A DNA stretch of 64,000 nucleotides, from contig CM056718.1 in the NCBI GenBank assembly GCA_029844215.1, forward strand, positions 83,502,764 through 83,566,763. Reading direction: 5' to 3'. This stretch comes from Przewalskia tangutica (lineage: Eukaryota; Streptophyta; Magnoliopsida; Solanales; Solanaceae). Of this stretch, positions 33,515 to 44,850 are shown piece after piece. Each line of letters opens with the position of its first letter. Positions within the stretch are counted from its first letter, which is position 1. The position numbers were made by a program, and so were the translations under genes. The notes below the pieces were generated by a model that ran no database searches, was not told the origin of the DNA, and worked only from the letters and a program-made list of their open reading frames with translations.

Positions 33515-36500
33515 TGTTATACCCCGTATTTCCAGAGTATGTACGTGAGGGCGTACGTATAAGAATTTGAGCCTTAAGATTAGGCAAGGTTCGAAATTGG
33601 GCACAAGTGCCGAAAAGAGTCGTTTTCCGACGAAACGTTTCCACAGCTTACGTAGGGAAAATTCCGGCTATGTCATTTATAATTTTTGCGGATTTTTCCG
33701 AGAGACGAAACATTTTGGACCAACGGGAGGGTGACAAGTGTCACCCTCACATTGGAAGCAAGTGGACGGCAAAGCTAGACCATTGGCACGTTTTTGGTGT
33801 TGAAATTTTGGTCAAGGGTTAGGTAGGATATTTTGTGTAGATGGATAAGGTAGCACATGGCTAAATCTTGGCCTTACACTTGCTATGCACTTGTCTTCAT
33901 CTTGGCCATTGGTTGGCCTTCACTTGACCTATAAATACCCCTCTAAGTTGAAGACTTTCTTCATCCAAAACTTGAGCAATCTATCTAAGTCTCAAAATAC
34001 TCCCTCCCTCTTGTCCTTTCGTCCACCACACCCCCCTCCCCCTTTGAGAAGGCCCTTTGGCCGAGAGCTTCTCCCCTTTGTAGTGGTTACGCGTGGGGTA
34101 ACCCCCCCCTAGCCTAGTTTTTTTCGTATAATACCCCTTGTTGTGGTATAGAAATACTCTCCTAGTATTGTTATAATGTCCAAATACCTTGCCCAATACC
34201 TTGTAGTTTTCCAAGGTTACACTTATACAAAAGCCCGTAAAATACTATTATACTTCCTTTAGCCACTAAACGAAACCCAAGGAAATCTTCATTGATAGTT
34301 GAAGTAATTGAGTAGAAGTTGGTTAGAACTTCTAAGGGTTGTTTGGAGCGGGTTGGAGCGCACGAGTAGAGCTAAACCTTGCTCAGATCGACATATATAC
34401 TCGGATAATTTTGGGCTTATCGAGGTAAACACTCTTGACCTTCTATTGTAATTGGAAATTAAATGTTGTAGGAATATATAGTTGAAGTATACTATATATA
34501 GAACTGAACATAATTGTGCGGCAATGTCTTTTGACTTAAGCTCGAATAATACTTACTGAATGTCTTGCGACTTAAGCCTGAATTTAAAGAAGAGAATCGA
34601 ATCAGTAATTACATAGATCAGACATGAGACTTGTGTAGTATTACGTGAGTAGAATTGTACACGTCCGTTAGACGTGCAAACCCCTGGTTGGCTTGGTTGC
34701 CACCGATAGAGAGGAGTTTTACGCTGCCATGGGGAGGAGGTCTGTGCCAAATTTTCTCAGAGAATATTCTACATTGAGATCTAAGATGTTAATAGGCGCC
34801 TGTGGCCTCTATAGGTTGAAATACTGCGCGTGGCGTGGTCTACTTGGCTTAAGGTGTAGCCGACGGTTTGAGGTACTGAGCGTTTTGCTATTAGTCGATA
34901 ATCGTCGCGAGGTATGTGAACCTCTTCCTATCTCTTCTAGCATGATATGTGTGTAACTATGTAGTACGGTAGACGTACATGTGCTAAATGTATTTGATTG
35001 GTTTAAAACATAAAGTGTTATAACGACTTTATGGGAAGTTGATTATAACAACTTTATGTAGGTAAGGAAATCTTTGTGTGGTTTTAAAAAGGTAATCGAT
35101 TTGACTTATAACCGACTTGTTGTGTAATAGTAAAGAATCTTGAAGTATTTCAAACGAATCTTTGAATCATCTTTAACAGAAGAGTAATACTTGGTTTTGA
35201 AAACATAAGAGTTATACTAGCTTTATGGGAAGTTAGGTATAACGTCTTAAGAGAGAATGGTTTTACTGATTTTTAGAAGATAAGAGACTTGACTTGATAT
35301 GGATGTTAGTGTGAAACCTCATTCGTGAGTAATGAGTACCTGGTTGTAAAAGGAATAATGTTTTACTGATTCGTAAATCAGAATAAGTATCGAACAAACC
35401 ACTGCATCGCTAATAAAGGAAGATGTAATGACTAATGAAGTATTATTAAAACCAGTAGAAACCTCCATCTGCATAGAAGCTAAGATGAGACAAAATGAGA
35501 TTACATTTTCTAGATCATGGCTGCTTAATAAGATTGATTATGAACAAGAATAACCTACTCGCCAGTGGCATATGTTACTCAATTGTTTTAAAAAGAGATT
35601 AAGACATTGAACTATGAAACTTTTCTAAAAAGAGACTGGCGTAATTTAAATTAGGCAAACTGGAACTTTAGGGTAAAGAAAGGCATTGTGTTGTCTTAAA
35701 ATGGTTTAAACCATAAAGTGTTATAACAACCTTATGGGAAGTTGGTTATAATGACTTTATGAAAACAAAAGAAGGGTTTTTATCATTGGTTTTAATGTGG
35801 TAACTTGACTTTAAAAAAGAGAAGTGTTTTGGTCTAAAAAGAAGGCATGGTATTTCCTTAATTTGGTTTTAATAAGGATAGTATGGAAGTTGTTTTGGTT
35901 TACTTAAAAGATATAAGTCACTCTATTTTATGCTACGGGTATCGGGTGACTTTTATAAAAGGGAATGGATCTTTAAAAGGAACTTAACGTACGTAGTACT
36001 TTAGGATTAAAACCCGGACTTTGACATAAATGAAAGTACCTTGAGTTGTGGATAACTTGCCTGTGCTTGTTGTTGTGTAACTTGCCTATGCTTGTTGTTG
36101 TGTAACTTGCCTATGCTTGTTGTGATAGCCTTTGTTATGCAATAATTGTGTTCTATATTACCGCGTCTCAATGGAGGCCGTTGACTTGTTGAGGACTTAC
36201 TTGACGCATCTGGCGCGACGGAAAATTTCACCGTATGCTCACGATGATATTGTTATTACATGGACTAGCTCTCCACGAGGTTTCTTACTGTTCGCCTTGG
36301 TACCGGGTGGTCTTGCCAGATTTGCCCCCGCCTCGTGGCTGATTCGCCTTAGTACTGGTAGTTAGCCCTCGTGACTTGCCCTGCTCAGGTAGTGGTGAAG
36401 TCTCGTGATACTGCCTTGGTACCGTGGTCACCGACTTGCCCCCGGCCACCACGTGACCGCCTTGGTATCCGTAGTCGGCCTCGCACTTGCCCCGTGTCGC

Positions 36501-37207
36501 CTTCGTGGTTGTATTGTATTGTTATTACGGCTTTGGCATCGTAGGACTTGGTGTTCAGTGTGCTTTGATGTTATCATATCATAGATCGCGGCAGCTGGCG
36601 AAGGTATTCCACCGCATGATCGATGTTGTGGGCGTGAGACCCATAATTATATTTGAGTAAATGACCGAGGCGAGATCTCGACTTGATATAATCGTTATAT
36701 GTGTGTTCAGTAGTTTGGTTATCATACATGTCTCGCTTTATATAGACTATTATGATTTCATTTACGATTTACGCTTCACATACTTGGTACTGTGATCGAC
36801 CTCCTTCGGGCCGTTCATGCCGCAGTAGAAGTACATCTACCGTCGATCCCCGCTTTTAGGATCACCTTCAGCGTATTGGAAGCTCCGTTCCTTCGAGGCT
36901 TATCTTTGGTATGTTACCCGATGTCAGAGGTTCTTGTACATTCAGGGTATGGCGGGCCCCGTCCGTTATAGTTGTTGTAAAAATCTTAGAGGTCCAGAGT
37001 AATCGCACAAGTGTGGTTGTAAGGATTGTAACTGTTCAAACGTTTATATATATATGTTGAAAGGCAACTGTTTTGGTTGGCCTGTTTATTTATAAAATCT
37101 CTCATTTCATGATTATGTTTTATTTCCGCTGATTTTCTCTGATGTTGTATCACTAGGGTGCCCGGGGTAAGGCACCAGTCACGGGCCCGGATTCGCGGGT
37201 CGTGACA
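33515..37207 (+). repeat. Element A 3' LTR
   Basis: Partner of 27595-31302, with TATAAATA at 33930-33937 and the same order of parts. The first roughly 450 bp are almost identical to the 5' LTR, which argues for a recent insertion. Later GC-rich parts carry many small indels. Confidence 0.93.
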
Positions 37208-37212
37208 CTTAG
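37208..37212. repeat. Right TSD of A (CTTAG)
   Basis: Matches 27590-27594; G resumes with GGGCATTGGGTTTAAGTC, as F reads at 19650 and 38440 with small changes. Confidence 0.95.
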
Positions 37213-37540
37213 GGGCATTGGGTTTAAGTCTTGTGAATAATGGATCAAAACTACAAAAATTTTGTGTGAGAAGGATGTCAAAGCCGAGAGCATGTATTGC
37301 TAAGCTCAAAGTTCTCTCAATTTTTCTAAGTGTTGAAGACTAGTCTTGCACTAGTAGTATGCTTATATAACACATTGGAGGGCCAAGACTTAAACAAATG
37401 GGTGGCTAAGATGAGTTTCACTAGGATCAAGCCCAAGTGGCAAGTTGACTTTGGTCAATAATATCAAGCTTTGAAGACTTATCTTCCAAGGTGGTCAATG
37501 ACCATTTTACCCTTACTCCAATTCGTCCAAGACCAAATGT

Positions 37541-37554
37541 GGGGGGGGGGGGGG
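37541..37554. repeat. Run of 14 G in G
   Basis: F's LTRs have GTGGGGGAGGTGCCAC here (about 19973 and 38759). G has an uninterrupted run of 14 G, an expansion or a homopolymer error. Confidence 0.8.
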
Positions 37555-37862
37555 TGCCACATGTCGCCCTCCCATTCGTCCATAAAATTTTGTAACCCTC
37601 GTGGGCCCCACAAAAATATAAAATTCCTCGGGTGGGCCCCATATGACCAAATCCGTAAAAATAAATTTCCATAATGTTAAAAGTTCCATAATCCTCAAAT
37701 AATACATTTTGAGAATCCAATTCTCATCAACGAACATTTTTCCTTTCCGACGCTCGGAAGATTTTCCGTCGGAAAAACAATTCTTCCTTTCGTACCAATT
37801 TCCAAGTCTTGACTCCTTACATACATTCTCTTATACATGTCCTGGACTTACGGGGTGTAACA

Positions 37863-37867
37863 AATTA
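37863..37867. repeat. Right TSD of G (AATTA)
   Basis: Directly after GGGGTGTAACA; F's LTR resumes with ATACCAACTAAGTCC. Confidence 0.93.
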
Positions 37868-39075
37868 ATACCAACTAAGTCCATAATCAAAGCCATTCTC
37901 AGCTAACTTATTCAACAATACAAAGTCTTTTCCAATTATTTTCCAATCCAAGTTCTTAGGTCTAACATGTTATATAGTCATAGACAACTTCAACAACTAC
38001 AATTTCCTTCTTTATATAACATGTGACGACTTATACTAATAATCAAATCGAATTGTAATCTTAAGGCTAAGCATGCTAGTTTTCGGATTAGGGTTCCAAT
38101 CGCCAATATACTTATCAAACTTTAATAATATAAACATCTCATGCTTGCTAATATCCATAGCTACAACAATAAGTAATCTTAATTACTAAAACGACAAGAA
38201 TTATACCTTTACAAGCGCTTAAAATTTCCAAGATTCAAAGTCGCTCCTTAGCAATTCTTAGCTCCTTTCCTTTACGCTCCAATCCACTATTTGAAGCCCT
38301 TAGAAGTTCACAACCAACTTCTCTTCCATTTCCAATCAAAACCTATGAAAATGCCTTAGGTTTTCGCCTTGCGACTAACGTGAAAACGCCGTTATTCCGA
38401 AATCTTTCTATTGAGATATACTTACAATACCCTTAGGGACCTTGGGTTAAAGTCTTGTGAATAATGGATCAAAACTACAAAATTTTGTGTGGGCAAAATG
38501 TCAAACTCGAGAGCTATCTTGTTAAGCTCAAAGTTCTCTCAATTTTTCTAAGTGTGGAAGACCTTGTATTGCTACTAGTGTGGTATATAAAACACAATGG
38601 AGGGTCAAGATATCAAAATATGTGTGGCTAGGATAAAGAACACTTGGATAATTGGCCAAGTGGACAAGTTGACAAGTCAACAATCTCAAGCTTGAAGACT
38701 TATCATCCACAATGGTCAAATGACCATTCTAACCTTGTATATTTTCGTCCAAGACCATGTGGGGGAGGTGCCACGTGTCTCCCTCCCATTCGTCCATAAA
38801 ATTCTGTAACCCTCGTGGGCCCCACAAAATGTAAAATTCCTCGGGTGGGCCCCACATGACCAAATCCATAAAAATAAATTTCCATAATGATAATAAGTTC
38901 CATACTCTTCAAATAATGCATTTTGAGAATCTAATTCTCCTCAATGAACATTTTTCCTTTCCGACGTTCGGAAGATTTTCCGTCGGAAAAACAATTCTTC
39001 CTTTTGTACCAATTTCAAGTCTTGTGTTCCATACGTACTTTCTCTTATACATGTCCAGGACTTACGGGGTGTAAC
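37868..39075 (-). repeat. Element F 5' LTR, part after G
   Basis: Matches 19080-20288 closely, with scattered substitutions such as ATAGCC/ATCGCC. Ends GGGGTGTAAC; the final A expected from GTAACA is changed or missing, so F's 5' boundary is uncertain by one base. Paired GTGGGCCCCAC motifs lie near 38815 and 38845. Confidence 0.88.
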
Positions 39076-39113
39076 GGAACATTCAGGGAAGAATGTTTCT
39101 AAGGGGGGAAGAA
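39076..39113 (+). other. 3' end of an H internal region with polypurine tract
   Basis: GGAACATTCAGGGAAGAATG then TTTCTAAGGGGGGAAGAA directly precedes TGTTACACCCCG at 39114. This is the standard end of an internal region on the plus strand. F inserted at its left edge, so the rest of that internal region lies left of the window. TSD GGAAC (or GAACA) is predicted at F's other end. Confidence 0.8.
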
Positions 39114-41339
39114 TGTTACACCCCGTAATTCCAGGACATGTATACGAGAATAGACGTGAGAGCACAAGACTTATAAATTTGAACGAAGGAAAGATTTGTT
39201 ATTCTTAAGGAAAAGTGTTCCGAACCTCGGGAAGGAAAATGTTCGTTAATGAGAATTGAGTTCTAAAAATTGTTATTTGAGACGCTTAGAATTTATCGAG
39301 ATTATGGAAGTTTATTTACATAGTTGGATACGTGGGGCCCACCCGAGAAATTTTACGTTTTTGTAGGGCCCACGAGGTTTCCGATAATTTGACCAAGGGT
39401 CCTTATCCACACAAATTTTTTGCAATTTTGCTTCTTAATTCACAATACTTAAACCCAAGGTTCCTATAGGTATTATAAGGATATCTCAATACAAAAATCT
39501 CGGAAAAACTACGTTTTTACGTTAGTCGCAAGATTTAAACCTAAGGTGTTCTTCAACTTTGAAGTTGGAACTTGAAGAGGATTTCTTCACAAGATTCTAA
39601 GGGTTGCTTGAAGTGGATTGGAACGTCAAGAAGAGGAGCTAAAGTTGCTAAGGATCGACTTTAAATCTTGGATTGGATTTGGGCTTATTGAGGTATAAAT
39701 CTTCGTCTTACTATTGTGATTGAAGATTCCATGTTATGATAAGTTAGAAGTGATCATGTGATATATATTATGAAGATTGATAAGTGTTATGGAATTATGG
39801 AAGCCAAAATCCGAAACTAGCATGTTTAGCGATAAGATTGTAATTCAATTTAATTGTTAGTTTTAATCATCGCATGTTATGTAAAGAAGTGATTATAGTT
39901 GTTAAGATTGGTTGCGACTATATAACATGTTTGAATAACAACTTGGATTGAAAAGGAATTGGAAAAGGAAATGGGAAATGACTACTTGTTGTTATATTGT
40001 AAAATTGCCGAAATGGTCTAGAATTTTGGATTATTTTGGCGCAGTTTTGTGGCAGTTTTACGGGCTGTTTTAGACTAGTATATATGCAGAAATTGGGTGG
40101 TTATATATATGATTAATGTGGTAGAATTGGCTAGTGAAAGTCCTAAGGTATAAAGGTGAAAAAAAGGTGCAAAGAGGCTTCATATCTTATCCTAAATATT
40201 GATGAAATTATGGACTGTTTTGTATACATGGCGGGGCATAATTTTACACGTCATGTTAAGGCGTGTAATCCCCTTTGGTTAACTGAATTGTTGATCCTTA
40301 AATGTGGCATTTGGTTATTGATTTTCGGGTATGTAGAAACAAAGGAGGTGCTGCCCGATTTTTCGTAGAATAAGAGACCTTACACTTAGTATGATTCTAC
40401 GTTAAAAAGCTAGGAGTTGATAGACATGTTATGATTAATATAATTTGAAGTACTACGAGTAGCGTATTCTACTTGAAGGGTGGAAAAGCTAGCAAAGTTA
40501 AAGTACTTGGGAGCATTTTGCTACTTGTCGATAATCATCGCGAGGTATGTGAACCTCTTCCTTCTTTTGGCATGATTCTACGTATGAAATAGCCATGTGA
40601 TATTATTTCATGATTCCTTCTACTCTTAGAAGTTAAGAAGTATTCACGTTGTTGATTCTAAGCTAAAAGTATGTTTAAATTGTCCTAAGTCCTTACCAAG
40701 TCTTATGGGAGATGTTGGTAAGAATGGTTAGGAAGTTATGAGATTTGATTTAAAGCTATGTGTCTTGATTTATTTAAAGTAAGTAAGTTGATTTTATGTT
40801 TGAAAATGACTTGAATTTATATGTGAAAAGGGGATTGATTTTAAAAAGTTGAAGTTATATGATTTTAAAGAGAATAAATTACTTGGTTTTGGAGGTGTAT
40901 GAAACTTTATTTTTTTCCAAGTTTTGGAACTTGATTTCTAAAGCATAGACGACATGATTTTATATGTATAAGCGACATGATTTTAATGAGTATATGATAC
41001 GAGGTTTTAAGACTATAAGTCTTGATTTTATAAGTGGAAATGACTTGATTTAAAAGGTATGGCTTCTTGATCTATTTCAAAAGTTAAGAAGATTGATTTC
41101 AAAAAGAGTATGTAACTTGAGTTTTAAAAAGAAGAATTTATTGATTTAAAAGAGATGGTGTGGCATGATTCTTTTATAAGTATGTATGTACGTAGTACTT
41201 TTGGGTTTAGTTTCCCTAATGTAATAAGAAATAAAAGTGCCTTAAGTTCTCTAAAATGAAAGGTTGTTATAATAGTTTTATGGGAAGTTGTTATAACGAC
41301 TTAAGAAGAAGTGAAAAGATGGTTTAAAAATGTTATGTA

Positions 41340-41595
41340 AGAAAAATTACACCGAGCCTACAAATAGGCCGGATTATGTTATGAGATACACCGAGCCTAC
41401 AAATAGGCCAGATTATGTTATGAGATACACCGAGCCTATAAATAAGTCAGATTATGTTATGAGATACACCGAGCCTACAAATAGGCCGGATTATGTTATG
41501 AGATACACCGAGCCTACAAATAGGCCGGATTATGTTATGAGATACACCGAGCCTACAAATAGGCCAGATTACGCCATATGCACCGAGCCTACAAA
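41340..41595 (+). repeat. 39-bp minisatellite in H LTR, left part
   Basis: Six to seven units of ACACCGAGCCTACAAATAGG plus CCGGATTATGTTATGAGAT. Because 39 is divisible by 3, an open frame runs through with a 13-residue period (TEPTNRPDYVMRY), which I treat as a by-product. The array continues after B at 59621. Confidence 0.9.
41591..41595. repeat. Left TSD of B (ACAAA)
   Basis: Matches 59621-59625. The unit CCTACAAATAGGCC is restored when B is removed. Confidence 0.93.
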
Positions 41596-42013
41596 TGTTA
41601 TACCCCGTATTTTCCAGAGTATGTACGTGAGGGCGTACGTACAAAAGTTTTAGCCTTAAGTAGGCAAAGGGACGAAATTTGTGCACAACTAGCGAAAAGA
41701 ATTGTTTTCCGACGAAACGTTTTCCGGACTTTGCGAAGGGAAAATTACGGTTGCAACATTTATATTTTTTACGGATTTTTCCGAGAGATGAAATATTTTG
41801 GACCAACGGGAGGGTGACACTTGTCCCTCAAGTGGACGGCAATGGAGGGGACTTCTTGGCACGTTTTTGGCCTTTATTTTTGGTCAAAGATTAGGTAGGA
41901 TATTTTGTGATATTTGTGTAGTAGATGGATGAGGTGGGACCCACACAACACTTGTCCAAATCTCCACCCTCCACTTGCCCTCCACTTGCCTTAATCTTGG
42001 CCATTGGTTTCCC

Positions 42014-42021
42014 TATAAATA
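42014..42021 (+). promoter_or_regulatory. TATA box of B 5' LTR
   Basis: TATAAATA downstream of GGCCATTGG; the 3' LTR copy is at 47467-47474. Confidence 0.65.
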
Positions 42022-43681
42022 CCCCTCAAATGCAAGACTTATTCTTCATCCACACTTGTGAAATTTCAAGGCAAAATACCTCTCCCCCTTAGTGTAGTTC
42101 TCGTCCAAAGCTCCCTCCCCTTCGAGAGCCCTCACCAAACCCCTTCCTAAGTTGTTCTCGTAAAATACTCCCCTTGGTAGAAAAGTATTCTCCAAGTATT
42201 GTTACTATTCCAAAATACCTTGCCCAAATACCTTGTAGTATTCCAAGGTTACCCTATACTAAAAGCCCAGAATACTATTATACTTCCTTCACCACAAAAA
42301 CGAAACCCTAAGGAAAATCTTCATAGTCGGTTGAAGTGTTAAGTAGAAGTTGTGTAGAACTTCTAAGGGTTCTTGGAGCGAATTGGAGCGTTCAGAATAG
42401 GAGTTAAACGTTACTCAGGATCGACATATAAACTTGGATAATTTTGGGCTTATCGAGGTAAATACTCTTGTCCTTCTATTGTAATTGAAAATTACATACT
42501 ATAGTAGTATAGAAATGAGTATAAGATATATATATAAGGATGGTATAAAAGAAGAGAATTGAACTGTACTTACATAGGACTGTATTTACAGTAGACTTGT
42601 GTAGTTTGACGGGTAGGGAAGTGCTGCCCAACTTTCCGTAGAATAAGGAATCTGTATCTAGAATTATTTTACAGAGTAGTCTAGACGTTGATAGACTTGT
42701 ATGACCGTTATAGGTTGAAGTACTGCAAGTAGCGTATTCTACTCGAAGGGTGGAAAAGGCTAGCAGGATTACAGTACTTTGGAGCGTTTTGCTAATAGTC
42801 GATAATCGTCGCGAGGTATGTGATTCTTCCTATCCTCTTGAGCATGATATTTTAAAAGAATATATATATAGTACGGTAGACGTACGTGTGTTAACTGAAC
42901 GTGGTTTTACTTCGATGTCTTTTGACTTGAGTTGTAAATAATAAGAATCTTGAAGTATTTCAAAGGAATTAAGAATCGTTTTTGAAAGAAGAGTAATACC
43001 TGGTTTTGAAAGCTTAAGAGTTATACTAGCTTTATGGGAAGTTAGGTATAACGACTTAAGAGAGATAAAAAGAATGGTTTATTGATTTTAGAAGTTAAGA
43101 GACTTGATCTTAAAAGATAAGAGACTTGACTTAATTGAATTGATATGAATTTTGTTAAAAAGTGTAAAACCTCATTCGTGAGTAATGAGTACTTGGTTTT
43201 TAAAGAATAATGTTTTACTGATTTCGGAAACGAGAATAAGTATTGAACGAACCACTGCAGCGTTAATAAAGGAAAATGTATTGGCAATAATTAATTTATA
43301 TTAAAACCAGTAGAAACCTCCATCTGCATAGAAGCTAAGATAAGACAAAATTGTATTACATTTCCTAGATCATGGCTGCTTTAATAAGATTGTTATAAAC
43401 AAGAATAACCTACTCACACATAAGGCATACGTTATTCAATTGTTTTAAAAAAGATTATGTTATTTGATTAAGACTATGAACTATGAAATCTTTCGAAACT
43501 AAAAGACTTGAGTATATGAAATTAGGCAACTTGAACTTTTGGAAAAGAATGTTGTTACTTGACTTTAAAAAGGAAAGTGTGTTGGTTTAAAAAGGAGGGC
43601 ATAATATTGCCTTAGTTGATTTAAAAGGAAAGCATGGTATTATCTTAATCTGTCTTAAAAGAGCGTTTAAATGTTATGGTC

Positions 43682-44035
43682 AATTCTATACCGCGTTCAT
43701 GGGATGAACCGGGAATGTATTTCACTCGACACCGCGTTCATGGGATGAACTGGGAATGTATTTCACACAACACCGCGTTCATGGGATGAACTGGGAATGT
43801 ATTCCATACGATTCCTATCGAGTCCCATGAGATGGGCCGAGACATGTATTTCATACGATTCATATCGAGTCCCATGAGATGGGCAGAGACATGTATTCCA
43901 TACGATTCCTATCGAGTCCCATGAGATGGGTCGAGACATGTATTCCATACGATTCCTATCGAGTCCCATGAGATGGGCCGAGACATGTATTCCACACGAT
44001 TCCACCTCGAGTCCCATGGGATGGGCCGAGACATG
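43682..44035 (+). repeat. Two-type minisatellite in B 5' LTR
   Basis: Three units of about 42 bp containing GCGTTCATGGGATGAAC are followed by five units of about 46 bp containing GAGTCCCATGAGATGGG and GACATGTATTCCATACGATT. Each unit has a small dyad (TTCATGGGATGAA or CCCATGAGATGGG). Confidence 0.9.
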
Positions 44036-44651
44036 TTATATGTATCATACGATTTATACCTAGACTGCCGACAGTGAGGAAGGAGTTCCACGTGCACGAG
44101 GGATGACTTTGAGGGCGTGAGTCCCTGACTTGACATGACTGCTTTTATGTTGTGAACTGTAGTTTTGTTATCATACATGTCTCCTGTTTTATTTGCATCG
44201 TTATGATTTCGTTCATGATTTTTCGCCACATACTTGGTACTGTATCGACCTCCTTCGGGGTTGCGTTCATGCCGCAGTAGAGGTACACGGTTGTTGATCC
44301 TCGCTCATAGGATCACAGTCAACAGATTGGAAGCTCCGTTTCTCGAGGCTTATCTTTTGGTATGTTTCCCGAGTTGTAGGTTCTTTTAAATTCGTGGTAT
44401 GGCGGGGCCCTGTCCCGTCATAGTTGTTGTTACATTCTTAGAGGTCTGTAGTACTGATGTGGGCAGGTTTTGTAAATGGGGATGTAACTGTTCAAGTTTT
44501 ATTATATATATATGCCGAAGGGCAATTTTTCTCAGATAAACTGTTTCTCTCTTCATATTGTTTCATGTCTTGTTTTATATTCCGCCGTTACTCGATGTAT
44601 GTCTACTGGGTGCCCGTAAGCACCACGAGCCCGGTTCGGTCGTGACAAAAG

Positions 44652-44662
44652 TGGTATCGAGC
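44652..44662 (+). other. Primer-binding site of B (altered)
   Basis: TGGTATCGAGC lies four bases after the LTR end. One base is missing from the CAG of TGGTATCAGAGC, the same form as in E. Confidence 0.78.
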
Positions 44663-44850
44663 GATTAATCCTCTGAAAGTGTCTACGCATCGTGTCTAGT
44701 AGTCTTGATTATCGATGTGTTGCGCACCACATCTATAATCGTGAGGACGCAGGATACGTAGGATTGGTTTCCATTCTTCTCATTCTGAGATCGTGCCTTA
44801 GAGCTGTGTTATAAGTTGGACCCCTCTGACGTATTTCGTTTTTACCAGTT
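44663..44850 (+). other. Leader of element B
   Basis: Untranslated; closely matches A's leader, including GAGATCGTGCCTTAGAGC and CTGACGTATTTCGTTTTTACC. Confidence 0.68.

Larger units (their letters stand above)
27595..37207 (+). mobile_element. Element A: complete gag-only LTR retrotransposon, best-preserved copy
   Basis: 9,613 bp with LTRs of 3,708 bp (27595-31302) and 3,693 bp (33515-37207) around only 2,212 bp of internal DNA: intact PBS, leader, gag with one or two frameshifts, 3' noncoding block with hairpin, and polypurine tract. No pol. It starts TGTTATACCCCG, ends GGGTCGTGACA, and has TSD CTTAG. LTRs make up 77% of the element. The architecture fits the plant TR-GAG class (terminal repeats plus gag only), but with LTRs that are very long for that class. 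It must borrow protease, RT and integrase. It lies in solo LTR G. Confidence 0.95.
24914..37862 (-). mobile_element. Element G: solo LTR of the F family, nested in F and hosting A
   Basis: Without A (27595-37207 plus one TSD copy), G is about 3.33 kb and runs from TGTCACGCCCCGAACCCCGGG to ACGGGGTGTAACA on the plus strand. That is one complete LTR of F's family on the minus strand, with no PBS, gag or polypurine tract and with a 5-bp TSD (AATTA). This is the signature of a solo LTR left by recombination between the two LTRs of a full element. It differs from F's LTR mainly by its own minisatellite (25560-25957). Confidence 0.88.
16776..39075 (-). mobile_element. Element F: older gag-only LTR retrotransposon, minus strand, host of E and G
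   Basis: On the minus strand: 5' LTR (39075 to 37868, then 24913 to 22263, split by G), PBS 22259-22249, intact gag-like ORF, 3' noncoding region, polypurine tract 20301-20289, 3' LTR (20288 to 16776 and onward beyond E, outside the window). LTRs start TGTTACACCCCG and end GGGCGTGACA, a different family from A-E. Its two LTRs differ by many clean transitions and few indels, so it is older than its guests. It lies 38 bp from the start of the H LTR, inside H's internal 3' end. No pol is present. Confidence 0.87.
41596..44647 (+). repeat. Element B 5' LTR
   Basis: TGTTATACCCCGTATTTTCCAG to GGTCGTGACA. TATAAATA at 42014-42021 after inverted CCAAT. The segment GGGAAGTGCTGCCCAAC near 42614 is the uninterrupted copy of the C target. 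The start resembles A, but the middle differs. Confidence 0.92.

Noticed and set aside
41330..41653. 107-codon frame with a 13-residue repeat (TEPTNRPDYVMRY)
   Set aside because: It is a 39-bp minisatellite read in frame because 39 is a multiple of 3; part of it runs into B's LTR. No sign of a real protein.
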